DNA of 64,000 bases, from NCBI RefSeq assembly GCF_947493595.1, contig NZ_CANLRL010000001.1:434001-498000 (forward strand), read 5' to 3'. Below, one piece after another: positions 16,836-25,525 of the stretch. The notes under the pieces were generated by a model. That model searched no databases, was not told the origin of the DNA, and was given only the letters and a program-made list of their open reading frames with translations. A program made the position numbers and the translations under genes. This DNA is from an uncultured Shimia sp. Lineage in GTDB: Bacteria > Pseudomonadota > Alphaproteobacteria > Rhodobacterales > Rhodobacteraceae. Numbering within the stretch: the stretch's first letter is position 1; each line of letters opens with the position of its first letter.

Positions 16836-18002
16836 ATGGCGGATCAGACTTTTTTGGACTGGCCTTTCTTTGAGGAGGCCCATCGTGCGCGGGCGGCGGA
16901 ACTGGAGGTCTGGGCCGAGAGTGCCTTGGCGTCGGTGAGCCATGCGGATGTGGATGGCACCTGTCGTGATCTGGTGGCGCGTTTGGGCGACGCGGGGTTC
17001 TTGCAGGTCACAGCGTCTGAGGAAGGCGCGTTGGATGTGCGGACCCTCTGTTTGAGTCGGGAGATTTTGGCGCGCCATGATGGCTTGGCAGATTTTGCCT
17101 TTGCCATGCAGGGGCTGGGCACCGGAGCCATTTCTCTGTTTGGCTCCGCGCGTCAGAAGGCTGCGTGGTTGCCGTTGACACGTGCAGGCAAAGCCATTGC
17201 AGGGTTTGCGCTGACGGAACCACAGTCCGGCTCTGATGTGGCCAATTCCACCATGACCGCGACGCTAGACGGCGATCACTTTGTACTGAATGGCGAAAAG
17301 ACTTGGATTTCCAATGGCGGCATTGCTGACGTTTACACGGTGTTTGCCCGCACGGGTGAAGCGCCGGGGGCCAAGGGATTGAGTGCCTTTGTTGTGCCCG
17401 CAGACACGCCCGGTTTATCCGTGATTGAGCGCTTGGAAACCATCGCACCGCATCCGCTGGCAACTCTTCGCTTTGAGGCGTGTCGTATTCCGGTCAGCGC
17501 GCTGATTGGCGACGCAGGCCGTGGCTTCGCCATCGCCATGTCGGTGCTGGATGTGTTTCGATCCACTGTGGCGGCGGCGGCTTTGGGCTTTGCCCGGCGG
17601 GCATTGGATGAGGCAGTGGCGCGGGTGCAGGCGCGGGAGGTGCAGGGCGCGCCATTGTTTGAGTTACAGATGGTGCAGGGGCATATTGCGGATATGGCGC
17701 TGGATGTGGATGCGGCCGCGCTCTTGGTTTATCGCGCGGCCTGGGCCAAGGATTCCGGTGCACCACGGGTGACGCGCGAAGCGGCGATGGCCAAACTCTT
17801 TGCCACCGACCATGCGCAGCAGGTGATCGACAAGGCGGTGCAGCTGTTTGGCGGCGATGGCGTAAAATCCGGCGAGGTGGTCGAACGGCTCTATCGCGAG
17901 ATCCGGGCCTTGCGGATTTATGAGGGGGCGAGCGATGTGCAACGTGTTGTGATTGCACGCCAGACCTTGGCCAATGCAGCAGCAGAAGGAGCGGGAAAAT
18001 GA
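16836..18002 (+). CDS. Acyl-CoA dehydrogenase
   Basis: This 388-residue flavoenzyme oxidises an acyl-CoA to the enoyl-CoA. Signatures are [14 protein letters not shown] near residue 127 (FAD and substrate loop) and the C-terminal [20 protein letters not shown]. The glutamate-bearing IYEGASD is the usual family end. In this cluster it likely acts on the opened or reduced ring product of aminobenzoyl-CoA metabolism. The start at 16836 is chosen because GGGGAGG lies 6 bases before it; the ATG at 16815 has no ribosome site. Its stop overlaps the start of the CoA ligase gene by 4 bases. Confidence 0.87.
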   Translation: MADQTFLDWPFFEEAHRARAAELEVWAESALASVSHADVDGTCRDLVARLGDAGFLQVTASEEGALDVRTLCLSREILARHDGLADFAFAMQGLGTGAISLFGSARQKAAWLPLTRAGKAIAGFALTEPQSGSDVANSTMTATLDGDHFVLNGEKTWISNGGIADVYTVFARTGEAPGAKGLSAFVVPADTPGLSVIERLETIAPHPLATLRFEACRIPVSALIGDAGRGFAIAMSVLDVFRSTVAAAALGFARRALDEAVARVQAREVQGAPLFELQMVQGHIADMALDVDAAALLVYRAAWAKDSGAPRVTREAAMAKLFATDHAQQVIDKAVQLFGGDGVKSGEVVERLYREIRALRIYEGASDVQRVVIARQTLANAAAEGAGK

Positions 18003-19615
18003 TGGGCGCCAGCGCACATGAGGACAGCTTCACGCGGGACAATCTCCCCCCCAAGGAGATGTGGCCGGACCTGCTGTTGGCGGGGTTTGACTATCCGGAG
18101 CAGATGAACGCCGGCTGGGAATTGACCGATGGCATGGTGGCCAAAGGTTTTGGCGACAACACCGCACTGATCGGCAATGGCCGGCGTCGGACCTACAAGG
18201 AACTGACGGACTGGACCAACCGGTTGGCGCATGTGTTGGTTGAAGATCTGGGGGTAAGGCCGGGAAATCGCGTGCTTATCCGCTCTGCCAACAACCCGGC
18301 GATGGTGGCCTGTTGGCTGGCGGCGACCAAGGCGGGCGCGGTGGTGGTGAACACCATGCCGATGCTGCGCGCGGTGGAGTTGAGCAAATATGTGGAGAAG
18401 GCAGAGATCAGCCACGCGATTTGTGACACGCGGTTGATGGAGGAAATGACGGCCTGTGCTGAGGCCTGCGATGGCTTGAAGGTCATTGGTTTTGATGGCA
18501 CGGCCAACCATGATGCTGAGCTGGATCGGCTGGCACTTGAAAAGCCCGTGACGTTTGAGGCGGTGCCAACGGCAGCGGATGATGTTGCGTTGATTGGGTT
18601 CACCTCGGGCAGCACTGGTGAGCCGAAAGGCACCATGCATTTCCACCGGGATCTGATGATCATTGCCGACGGCTATGCCAAAGAAGTGCTGGACGTGCAG
18701 CCGGAAGACGTCTTTGTTGGCTCGCCACCTTTGGCCTTCACTTTTGGGCTTGGTGGGCTGGCGATCTTTCCTCTGCGTTTTGGCGCGGCGGCGACTTTGT
18801 TGGAGCAGGCCACGCCGCCCAATATGATTGAGATCATCGAGAAGTATAAAGCCACCGTCTGTTTCACCGCGCCGACAGCTTATCGCGCGATGTTGGCGGC
18901 GATGGACGAGGGGGCGGACCTGTCGTCTCTGCGCTCTGCCGTGAGTGCCGGGGAGACGTTGCCCGCGCCGGTCTACGAAGAATGGCAGGCTAAAACCGGC
19001 AAGCCGATGCTGGATGGCATTGGTGCCACTGAACTGTTGCACATCTTTATCTCCAACCGGTTTGACGATCACCGCCCTGCCTGTACCGGCAAACCTGTGA
19101 CGGGCTATGAGGCCAAAGTGGTGGGGCTGGATGGCGCATCCTTGCCGCGTGGTGAGGTTGGGCGATTGGCCGTGCGTGGCCCAACCGGCTGTCGCTATCT
19201 GGGCGGTGAACGGCAGGACGAATATGTGGTGGATGGCTGGAACATCTCCGGTGATGCTTTTTGGCAGGACGAAGATGGCTATTTCCACTTTGCCGCCCGC
19301 AATGACGACATGATCATTTCTTCCGGCTACAACATCGCTGGGCCTGAGGTGGAGGCTGCTTTGTTGGCGCATGAGGCAGTGGCAGAATGTGCCGTAATCG
19401 GCGTGCCCGATGAGGCGCGCGGCGCGATTGTCGAGGCACATGTGGTGCCCGCCGTAGGTTTTGCGTCGGACGACACCACGGCCAAAGTGCTTCAGGATCA
19501 CGTGAAATCCACCATCGCCCCTTACAAATATCCGCGCTCGGTGGTGTTCACTGACGCGCTTCCCAAGACGGAAACCGGCAAAATTCAGCGCTTCCGTCTG
19601 AAGCCAGCCAACTAA
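17999..19615 (+). CDS. Benzoate-CoA ligase family protein, likely 2-aminobenzoate-CoA ligase
   Basis: This 538-residue enzyme is an AMP-forming acyl-CoA ligase. It should activate anthranilate to 2-aminobenzoyl-CoA in two steps through an adenylate. The phosphate-binding loop is [17 protein letters not shown] near residue 200, the adenine motif is in [12 protein letters not shown] near 340, and the C-terminal catalytic lysine is in [14 protein letters not shown]. The benzoate-CoA ligase subgroup fits the N-terminal [10 protein letters not shown] segment. Coupling with kynA and kynU makes anthranilate the most likely substrate over benzoate. ATGA overlaps the acyl-CoA dehydrogenase gene. Confidence 0.85.
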   Translation: MMGASAHEDSFTRDNLPPKEMWPDLLLAGFDYPEQMNAGWELTDGMVAKGFGDNTALIGNGRRRTYKELTDWTNRLAHVLVEDLGVRPGNRVLIRSANNPAMVACWLAATKAGAVVVNTMPMLRAVELSKYVEKAEISHAICDTRLMEEMTACAEACDGLKVIGFDGTANHDAELDRLALEKPVTFEAVPTAADDVALIGFTSGSTGEPKGTMHFHRDLMIIADGYAKEVLDVQPEDVFVGSPPLAFTFGLGGLAIFPLRFGAAATLLEQATPPNMIEIIEKYKATVCFTAPTAYRAMLAAMDEGADLSSLRSAVSAGETLPAPVYEEWQAKTGKPMLDGIGATELLHIFISNRFDDHRPACTGKPVTGYEAKVVGLDGASLPRGEVGRLAVRGPTGCRYLGGERQDEYVVDGWNISGDAFWQDEDGYFHFAARNDDMIISSGYNIAGPEVEAALLAHEAVAECAVIGVPDEARGAIVEAHVVPAVGFASDDTTAKVLQDHVKSTIAPYKYPRSVVFTDALPKTETGKIQRFRLKPAN

Positions 19616-19625
19616 GGACAACCCA

Positions 19626-20465
19626 ATGACCGATACAGCTTATGATCCGTCGACCGACGGCGCCAAAATGTCCTTCAAAGATGCCATGTCTTATGGCGAC
19701 TATCTTCATCTGGACGGCATCCTGAACCAGCAGCACCCGCAGTCCGAGGCGCATGACGAGATGCTGTTTATCATCCAGCACCAAACGTCGGAGCTGTGGA
19801 TGAAGCTCGCCTTGCATGAATTGGGCGCGGCGCGAGAGGCGCTCAAATCAGGTGATCTCAGCCACATGTTCAAGATGTTGGCCCGCGTGAGCCGGATTTT
19901 TGAACAGCTCAACAACGCCTGGGACGTGCTGCGCACGATGACTCCAGCGGATTACACCACGTTCCGTGAGAGCCTGGGGCCAAGCTCCGGTTTTCAGAGC
20001 CACCAATACCGGTTGATCGAATATGTGCTGGGCAACCGTAATCCCAATATGGTGAAGCCGCACGCCCATGTGCCCGTAGCCAAGGCAGCATTGGAAGCAG
20101 AACTGGCACAACCGAGTTTCTATGACGAGGTGATCCGCTATCTTTATGTCTCGCTGGATGGGGATGACAGCGCCATGCCCGCACCGCAGCTCAATCAGCC
20201 GCACTCTGTGGTTGATGAGGTTCAGGCGCGCTGGAAAACCGTTTATGAGGATGTGGATACTCATTGGCGTCTTTATGAGTTGGCGGAAAAATTGGTCGAT
20301 CTGGAGGATTACTTCCGCCGCTGGCGGTTTAACCACGTCACCACGGTGGAGCGGGTGATTGGATTCAAACGCGGGACCGGCGGCACGTCGGGCGTGCAGT
20401 ATCTGCGCAGGATGCTGGATGTGGAACTCTTCCCCGAACTTTGGCACCTGCGCGGAGATTTGTGA
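19626..20465 (+). CDS. kynA: Tryptophan 2,3-dioxygenase
   Basis: This 279-residue heme enzyme opens the indole ring of L-tryptophan with O2 to give N-formylkynurenine. Family signatures are [19 protein letters not shown] near residue 42, [17 protein letters not shown] near 115, and the proximal heme His in [20 protein letters not shown] near residue 240. Length fits bacterial KynA. A ribosome site AAGGACA precedes the ATG. It is followed two bases later by kynU. The next enzyme in the path, kynurenine formamidase, is not in the window. Confidence 0.95.
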   Translation: MTDTAYDPSTDGAKMSFKDAMSYGDYLHLDGILNQQHPQSEAHDEMLFIIQHQTSELWMKLALHELGAAREALKSGDLSHMFKMLARVSRIFEQLNNAWDVLRTMTPADYTTFRESLGPSSGFQSHQYRLIEYVLGNRNPNMVKPHAHVPVAKAALEAELAQPSFYDEVIRYLYVSLDGDDSAMPAPQLNQPHSVVDEVQARWKTVYEDVDTHWRLYELAEKLVDLEDYFRRWRFNHVTTVERVIGFKRGTGGTSGVQYLRRMLDVELFPELWHLRGDL

Positions 20466-20467
20466 GC

Positions 20468-21661
20468 ATGGGCGTTTCGCTTCCCAGAAAAGAGCTGTTT
20501 GATGTGCCTGAGGGCGTGATCTACCTCGATGGAAATTCTTTGGGCGTGCTGCCCAAAGGTGCCGCCGAGCGGGCCCAAAAGACCATCACCGAAGAGTGGG
20601 GCGGGCAGCTTATCAAGGCATGGAACACCGCCGGCTGGATGGCCTTGCCACAGGTGGTGGGCGACCGGCTTGCTGACTTGATCGGCGCGCCTGCGGGTTC
20701 TGTGGCCACCGGCGACACGCTGTCGATCAAAGTCTATCAGGCCTTGGCGGCGGCGTTAAAAATGCGCCCAGATCGCAAGGTAATCCTGTCTGACAATGGC
20801 AACTTTCCCTCCGACCTCTATATGGCCGAAGGGCTGATCAAGACCTTGGATCAAGGATATGAGTTGCGCACACCGGCGCCAGAGGATGTGGCCGAGGCCA
20901 TCTCTGAGGAGGTCGCTGTGGTGATGCTGACGCAGGTGGATTACCGCTCTGGCCGCATGCATGACATGCAGGCCATCACCAAGCGCGCACATGAGGTTGG
21001 CGCGGTGATGATCTGGGATCTCGCGCATTCCGCCGGCGCGGTGCAGGTGGATATGGCGGGATGCAACGCCGAGTTTGCCGTCGGTTGTACCTACAAATAC
21101 CTCAACGGCGGGCCGGGCGCGCCGGCGTTTATCTATGTACGCCCTGACATCGTGGAGAGCATAGAACCCGCGCTCTCCGGCTGGCTGGGCCATGATGCGC
21201 CCTTTGCGATGGAGCTGAACTACCGCCCCGCCTCCGCCACCGAGCGTATGCGCGTTGGCACGCCGCCGATCTTGCAATTGGGCGTTTTGCAAGAAGCGCT
21301 CAAGGCTTGGGATGGTGTCGACATGGCGGAGCTGCGGGCCGCGTCGCAACGCCTGTCTGATCTGTTTGTCAAAGAGGTCGAGGCGCGCTGTCCCATGCTA
21401 TCGCTCGCCAGCCCACGGGACTCCAATGCACGTGGCTCGCAGGTGTCGTTTGCCTTTGAGCAGGGCTATCCGGCGATGCAGGCGATCATTGATCGCGGCG
21501 TGATTGGTGACTTCCGCGCGCCCAACATTATGCGCTTTGGCTTTACACCGCTCTATCTGGATGACGCGGATATTGTGGCGGCAGCAGAGATCATCGAAGA
21601 TGTGATGACCAATGAACATTGGCGCGCAGAAAAGTACAACGTGCGTTCACGCGTGACGTAA
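20468..21661 (+). CDS. kynU: Kynureninase
   Basis: This 397-residue PLP enzyme of fold type I cleaves kynurenine to anthranilate and alanine. The cofactor lysine lies in GCTYKYLNGGPGAPAF near residue 215, and the Asp that contacts the pyridine nitrogen is in MIWDLAHSAGAVQVD near residue 185. The early LDGNSLGVLP segment is typical of kynureninase. I place the start at the ATG at 20468, just after the kynA stop. A GTG at 20462 would overlap that stop and is possible. The product anthranilate is the substrate of the CoA ligase encoded upstream. Confidence 0.95.
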   Translation: MGVSLPRKELFDVPEGVIYLDGNSLGVLPKGAAERAQKTITEEWGGQLIKAWNTAGWMALPQVVGDRLADLIGAPAGSVATGDTLSIKVYQALAAALKMRPDRKVILSDNGNFPSDLYMAEGLIKTLDQGYELRTPAPEDVAEAISEEVAVVMLTQVDYRSGRMHDMQAITKRAHEVGAVMIWDLAHSAGAVQVDMAGCNAEFAVGCTYKYLNGGPGAPAFIYVRPDIVESIEPALSGWLGHDAPFAMELNYRPASATERMRVGTPPILQLGVLQEALKAWDGVDMAELRAASQRLSDLFVKEVEARCPMLSLASPRDSNARGSQVSFAFEQGYPAMQAIIDRGVIGDFRAPNIMRFGFTPLYLDDADIVAAAEIIEDVMTNEHWRAEKYNVRSRVT

Positions 21662-21671
21662 GACGAGGACT

Positions 21672-22073
21672 ATGGGTTTGAAAACAATACATCCTGAGGG
21701 CTGGGCGCCCGCGTTGGGTTACGCCAACGGCATGTTGGCTGAAGACGGCACGCTGCATATCGGCGGGCAGATTGGCTGGAACAGTCAGAAGGTCTTTGAA
21801 AGCCATGATTTCATTGGCCAAATGACGCAGGTTCTGCAGAACATTCGTGAGATCGTCGAAGCAGCAGGCGGGCAGCCCAGCGACATTGCGCGGCTGACGT
21901 GGTTTGTGAAAAGCAAATCTGAGTACCTCGCGCATCAACGCGAGGTTGGCCAAGCCTACCGCGCGGTCATGGGACGGCATTTCCCGGCCATGTCTTTGGT
22001 GGTCGTTGCTGATCTTGTGGAAGACGAAGCGCTTTTGGAGATCGAAGCCACGGCGCATATCGGCAGGGGTTAA
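21672..22073 (+). CDS. RidA (YjgF/UK114) family protein lacking the usual catalytic Arg
   Basis: This 133-residue protein has the trimeric RidA fold, with the closing strand ALLEIEATAHIG. RidA proteins hydrolyse enamines and imines. In archetypal members an Arg in a PARS segment holds the substrate carboxylate; here the matching position reads PAMS, so the Arg is Met. That places it with the Rid subgroups whose activity is less certain. Its site at the end of the tryptophan-to-aminobenzoyl-CoA cluster is suggestive, because the product of 2-aminobenzoyl-CoA monooxygenase/reductase is itself an enamine. Its stop overlaps the convergent GNAT gene stop. Confidence 0.8.
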   Translation: MGLKTIHPEGWAPALGYANGMLAEDGTLHIGGQIGWNSQKVFESHDFIGQMTQVLQNIREIVEAAGGQPSDIARLTWFVKSKSEYLAHQREVGQAYRAVMGRHFPAMSLVVVADLVEDEALLEIEATAHIGRG

Positions 22074-22948
22074 CCTGCCGTCATCGCCTTGCGGTCCAAT
22101 AGCTTCAAAGGCGACAACAGCTTGCCTAAAGGTGGCCACCAGATCCAACTGCCGCCCAAGGGCCGCAGGGTGGCGCCGGTGCCGAGCTTAAATCGCGCCA
22201 GTCCGGCGGCTTTTTCGGTGTCTACCTGACCCAGCTCCAGCGTGGTCACGCCTTTGCCCGCCAGCCAGTTCATACCTTCCCACACAAGCAGATTGTGCGC
22301 GCTGGCTGCGCGACCGGCTTCGGTGGTGTGGCTGATGTGATAGGTCGCGCTGTCGCCGTGACACAGGAACAGCATTGCCGCGACGGGTGTCTTGCCATCA
22401 AACGCGGTGAACAGTTTTGCGCTGCCGCGATTGGCCTTGCTGTAGGCCAGCGTCAGCGCGTCTGACCAAGTCGCATAGCCGCGTGATGCCTGTTGCTGCG
22501 CGTCCTGCTGCAAAATCCAGTTGTCGGGCTTGATTGGCAGGTTCTGGCGCGTCACGCGCAGACCTTGGCTTTCGGCAAACACCAAGCGGTTGCGCCATTT
22601 TTGGTGCATTTTCCCGCGCAGGTCGCCGGTCAGGGGGAGCTCTGCCACATGGGTTGGCGTCATCACCGGCACGGCGCCAAGATCGCCCAGCCAGGGGGCC
22701 GGATGGTCCGGGTTGAGCACCAACACTTCGCGCCGCAAACCGGCCTCGCGGATCAAACCGGGCAGGGTGGCTTTCGCAATTGTGGCGCGCGGCAGCATGG
22801 CGACATTCACGCCACCAATCTGGCGGCGCAGTACCAATGTGCCATCGCGCAACGTCTTGGTCTGCGTCTCGGTCAGCGACAAAGCCTGCCGGTATTCGTC
22901 ACTCTGCTGCAACGGTCGCGCGGGGAGGGGGAGGGAGGCATCCAACAT
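22070..22948 (-). CDS. GNAT-superfamily (FemX/BioF2-like) acyltransferase
   Basis: This 292-residue protein resembles the double-GNAT type transferases (FemX or BioF2 domain). Its central portion includes WRNRLVFAESQGLRV and a C-terminal GNAT core with GKTPVAAMLFLCHG and ASAHNLLVWEGMNW. Such proteins transfer acyl or aminoacyl groups, often in the cell envelope. No signal peptide or membrane segment is visible, so it should be cytoplasmic. It converges with the RidA gene, sharing stop-codon bases. The donor and acceptor cannot be deduced. Confidence 0.65.
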   Translation of the reverse strand: MLDASLPLPARPLQQSDEYRQALSLTETQTKTLRDGTLVLRRQIGGVNVAMLPRATIAKATLPGLIREAGLRREVLVLNPDHPAPWLGDLGAVPVMTPTHVAELPLTGDLRGKMHQKWRNRLVFAESQGLRVTRQNLPIKPDNWILQQDAQQQASRGYATWSDALTLAYSKANRGSAKLFTAFDGKTPVAAMLFLCHGDSATYHISHTTEAGRAASAHNLLVWEGMNWLAGKGVTTLELGQVDTEKAAGLARFKLGTGATLRPLGGSWIWWPPLGKLLSPLKLLDRKAMTAG

Positions 22949-22979
22949 GTCCGCGATTAACGCATCTGAAACCTAATTC

Positions 22980-23138
22980 ATGGTTAATGAAACAATGAGA
23001 AAGTCAAAACAATCCGCCGTAATGGGGCAATTCGCGCCCGCCGTGACATGGACCAAAGCCGCCGCCGTGCTTTTGGCCACCGTTATTTCGATCCCAGTGT
23101 TTGTGGTGTTGACCATCATTGATGTGTTGTTTCTGTAA
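22980..23138 (+). CDS. Small single-pass membrane protein of 52 residues
   Basis: An ATG at 22980 opens a 52-residue frame ending at TAA 23136-23138. The N-terminal 20 residues are polar and basic (MRKSKQSA), and a hydrophobic stretch follows with ATVISIPVFVVLTIIDVLFL at the end, a clear membrane segment. An alternative ATG lies at 22995. No strong ribosome site is seen. It is divergent from the GNAT gene and sits before tRNA-Gly. I do not recognise a family. The biased hydrophobic tail supports coding, but function is unknown. Confidence 0.45.
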   Translation: MVNETMRKSKQSAVMGQFAPAVTWTKAAAVLLATVISIPVFVVLTIIDVLFL

Positions 23139-23229
23139 CGCGCTGCCTGTTCCGCGCGGCATTTATTGAATTGTTGCAAAAACGGGCGCGAATTTTCCGC
23201 TCAAGTTGCGGGAAAGCGGCGGAACCCAC

Positions 23230-23258
23230 TTGACCTCCTCAAAAGGCTGAAATACATC
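23230..23258 (+). promoter_or_regulatory. Sigma70-type promoter of tRNA-Gly
   Basis: TTGACC at 23230-23235 and TACATC at 23253-23258 are separated by exactly 17 bases, and the tRNA begins 13 bases after the -10 element. This is a good housekeeping promoter for the tRNA gene. Confidence 0.55.
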
Positions 23259-23271
23259 AAGCCAACCTCGG

Positions 23272-23345
23272 GCGGGTATGGTGAAATGGTATCATAAGAG
23301 CCTTCCAAGCTTAAGGTGCGGGTTCGATTCCCGCTACCCGCTCCA
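23272..23345 (+). tRNA. tRNA-Gly (anticodon TCC)
   Basis: The 74-base gene folds into a cloverleaf: acceptor GCGGGTA pairs with TACCCGC, the anticodon loop CTTCCAA gives TCC, and the T arm carries GGTTCGATTCC. The CCA end is encoded at 23343-23345. It reads GGA and GGG glycine codons. Confidence 0.93.
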
Positions 23346-23491
23346 AGGTCAAACTTCCTGATATTTCAATGCTCTGTCGTCGGGTGCTATCCCATGTCGC
23401 AGGGGTGCATGGGGCTTATGCATATCTGGCACCTTGACCCGGCTGCATGCTGCGTTCACTAACGGCTAACACGACAGCCAAGGACCGAATA

Positions 23492-25285
23492 ATGGCCAGA
23501 CAGCCGCAGCACGCGAATCCCGAACAAGACCGTGAGAAAAGCAAGAACATCGGTGCCCTGCGTGGGCTGCGTCCGTTTTTGGCCCCGTATCGCTTTCTAG
23601 TGTTTCTGGCGCTTTGTGCCCTGACGTTGACGGCCACAGTCTCGTTGATGTTGCCGGTGGCGGTGCGTCGCGTGGTGGACAACTTCGGCACCGAGAGTGA
23701 CGCCCTGTTGGACAAATACTTCCTTGCGGCCCTTGGTATCGCGTCGATGCTGGCTGTGGGTACAGCCCTGCGCTACCTATTGGTTACACGCCTGGGCGAG
23801 CTGGTTGTCACCGACATTCGCAAAGCGGTGTTTGCGCGGGTGATCAACATGAGCCCGGCGTTTTTTGAGAATGTCATGACCGGTGAGGTGCTGAGCCGTA
23901 TCACCACAGACACCACGGTGATCCAGTCGGTGATTGGCTCCTCGATTTCCATTGCCTTGCGCAACGTGCTTTTGTTCCTTGGTGGTCTGATGTTGATGCT
24001 GTTCACCTCGACCAAGCTCACACTGATGGTGCTCTTGGTGGTGCCGATGGTGATTGTGCCCATCATGGTGTTGGGCCGCCGTTTGCGCAAACTCAGCCGG
24101 GAAAACCAGGACTGGATTGCGGAAAGCTCCGGCAATGCGTCCGAAGCCCTTTTGTCAGTGCAAACCGTTCAAGCCTTCACCCATGAGGCTCAGTCGCGTA
24201 CCAACTTCAACCGCGTGACCGACCTGTCGCTCAGCGCCGCGATGCGCCGGATCAACACCCGTGCTCTGCTGACCATGATTGTGATCTTCCTGATCTTCAC
24301 TGGCGTTGTGGTGGTGTTGTGGATGGGGGCACGTGACGTGCGCGCAGGCGGCATGAGCGTTGGTGTGCTGGTACAATTTGTGATCTATTCCGTGATGGTG
24401 GCCGGGGCCGTGGGGGCCTTGTCCGAAATCTGGAGCGAGCTGCAGCGCGCCGCAGGCGCCACCGAACGATTGGTGGAGCTGCTTTACACAGAAGACAGCG
24501 TGAACGACCCCGCTCAGCCCAAAGCGCTGCCGGCGCCGGTCAAAGGGGAGATCCGGTTTAAAGACGTGTCGTTCCAATATCCGTCGCGCCCAAACATCTC
24601 CGCTCTCGATGGTGTTAACCTCACCATTCAACCCGGTGAAACTGTCGCCCTTGTTGGCCCGTCGGGCGCTGGCAAAACCACCATCATTCAAATGATTCAG
24701 CGCTTCTACGATCCGGCCAAAGGGCAGGTGACGCTTGATGGTGCCGCCTTGCAAGAGATGCAGCGCGATGATTTCCGGCAGCATATGGCGCTGGTGCCGC
24801 AAGATCCGGTGATCTTTGCCACCAGCGCGCGCGAAAACATCCGCTTTGGCCGTCTGGACGCCACCGATGCCGAAGTTGAAGCCGCAGCCAAAGCCGCCGC
24901 CGCGCATGAGTTCATCACCGCTCTGCCCGAAGGCTATGACAGCCCATTAGGTGAGCGCGGCGTGATGTTGTCGGGTGGTCAGAAACAACGCATCGCCATC
25001 GCGCGCGCCATCCTGCGTGACGCGCCGGTGCTATTGTTGGACGAGGCCACCTCGGCGCTGGATGCGGAAAGCGAACGTCTGGTGCAGGCGGCGGTGGATG
25101 AGCTGGCCGAAAGCCGCACCACCATCATCGTGGCCCACCGTTTGGCAACCGTGAAAAAGGCCGATCGTATCATTGTGATGGAAGAGGGCCGCATTGTCGC
25201 CCAGGGCCGTCATGACGATCTGGTGGCCGAAGGCGGGCTCTATGCCAAACTGGCACGTCTTCAATTCACCGCGGGCGCTGCCTAA
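23492..25285 (+). CDS. ABC transporter, fused membrane and ATPase domains (MsbA/ABCB type)
   Basis: This 597-residue half-transporter has six predicted membrane helices in residues 30-320 and an ATPase domain from about 355. Walker A is GPSGAGKTT, the Q-loop lies in LVPQDPVIF, the signature is LSGGQKQRIAIARAIL, and Walker B is VLLLDEATSALD followed by the H-loop in IIVAHRLATVK. It should act as a homodimeric exporter of lipids or other hydrophobic molecules across the inner membrane. The start is the ATG at 23492, giving MARQPQHANPEQ. An upstream in-frame ATG at 23447 lacks a ribosome site. It is a single gene, followed by a stem-loop. The substrate is unknown. Confidence 0.88.
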   Translation: MARQPQHANPEQDREKSKNIGALRGLRPFLAPYRFLVFLALCALTLTATVSLMLPVAVRRVVDNFGTESDALLDKYFLAALGIASMLAVGTALRYLLVTRLGELVVTDIRKAVFARVINMSPAFFENVMTGEVLSRITTDTTVIQSVIGSSISIALRNVLLFLGGLMLMLFTSTKLTLMVLLVVPMVIVPIMVLGRRLRKLSRENQDWIAESSGNASEALLSVQTVQAFTHEAQSRTNFNRVTDLSLSAAMRRINTRALLTMIVIFLIFTGVVVVLWMGARDVRAGGMSVGVLVQFVIYSVMVAGAVGALSEIWSELQRAAGATERLVELLYTEDSVNDPAQPKALPAPVKGEIRFKDVSFQYPSRPNISALDGVNLTIQPGETVALVGPSGAGKTTIIQMIQRFYDPAKGQVTLDGAALQEMQRDDFRQHMALVPQDPVIFATSARENIRFGRLDATDAEVEAAAKAAAAHEFITALPEGYDSPLGERGVMLSGGQKQRIAIARAILRDAPVLLLDEATSALDAESERLVQAAVDELAESRTTIIVAHRLATVKKADRIIVMEEGRIVAQGRHDDLVAEGGLYAKLARLQFTAGAA

Positions 25286-25293
25286 ATCAGTAA

Positions 25294-25322
25294 GGTCGCG
25301 CCGCTTCCAAGCGCGCGCGACC
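25294..25322 (+). terminator. Stem-loop after the ABC transporter gene
   Basis: GGTCGCGC at 25294-25301 pairs with GCGCGACC at 25315-25322 around a 13-base loop. It begins nine bases after the stop codon. The T-run (TTTT) comes some ten bases later, so it is a weak intrinsic terminator or a 3' end stabiliser. The remaining 200 bases before the acyl-CoA synthetase gene hold no gene. Confidence 0.45.
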
Positions 25323-25525
25323 ACAGGCTGATTTTGAGGTGGACTGCATCCCTTTTACGGTTAATCTGACGTAACGTTTCAGGCACGCTTGACCCTAGGT
25401 TCGGCTGGCCTTGAGCGGGGCGCAAGGTGTTTTTGGGATCATCTTGACGGAACGCGTCCAACGTGGGTCGGACTGGCGGAGGTCCGGCAGATTGGGGCAA
25501 GCAACCCAAGGGGGGAGAATAGACT

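Noticed and set aside
17918-19621. Long minus-strand open frame opposite the CoA ligase gene
   Set aside because: It mirrors a well-supported plus-strand enzyme gene, has no domain, and is explained by high-GC codon bias. The same applies to other long antisense frames opposite xdhB, the acyl-CoA synthetase, glpK and soxA.
23272-23345. tRNA-Gly or tRNA-Leu as a genomic-island attachment site
   Set aside because: No integrase, no direct repeat of the tRNA 3' end that I could find, and no run of foreign-looking genes next to either tRNA.
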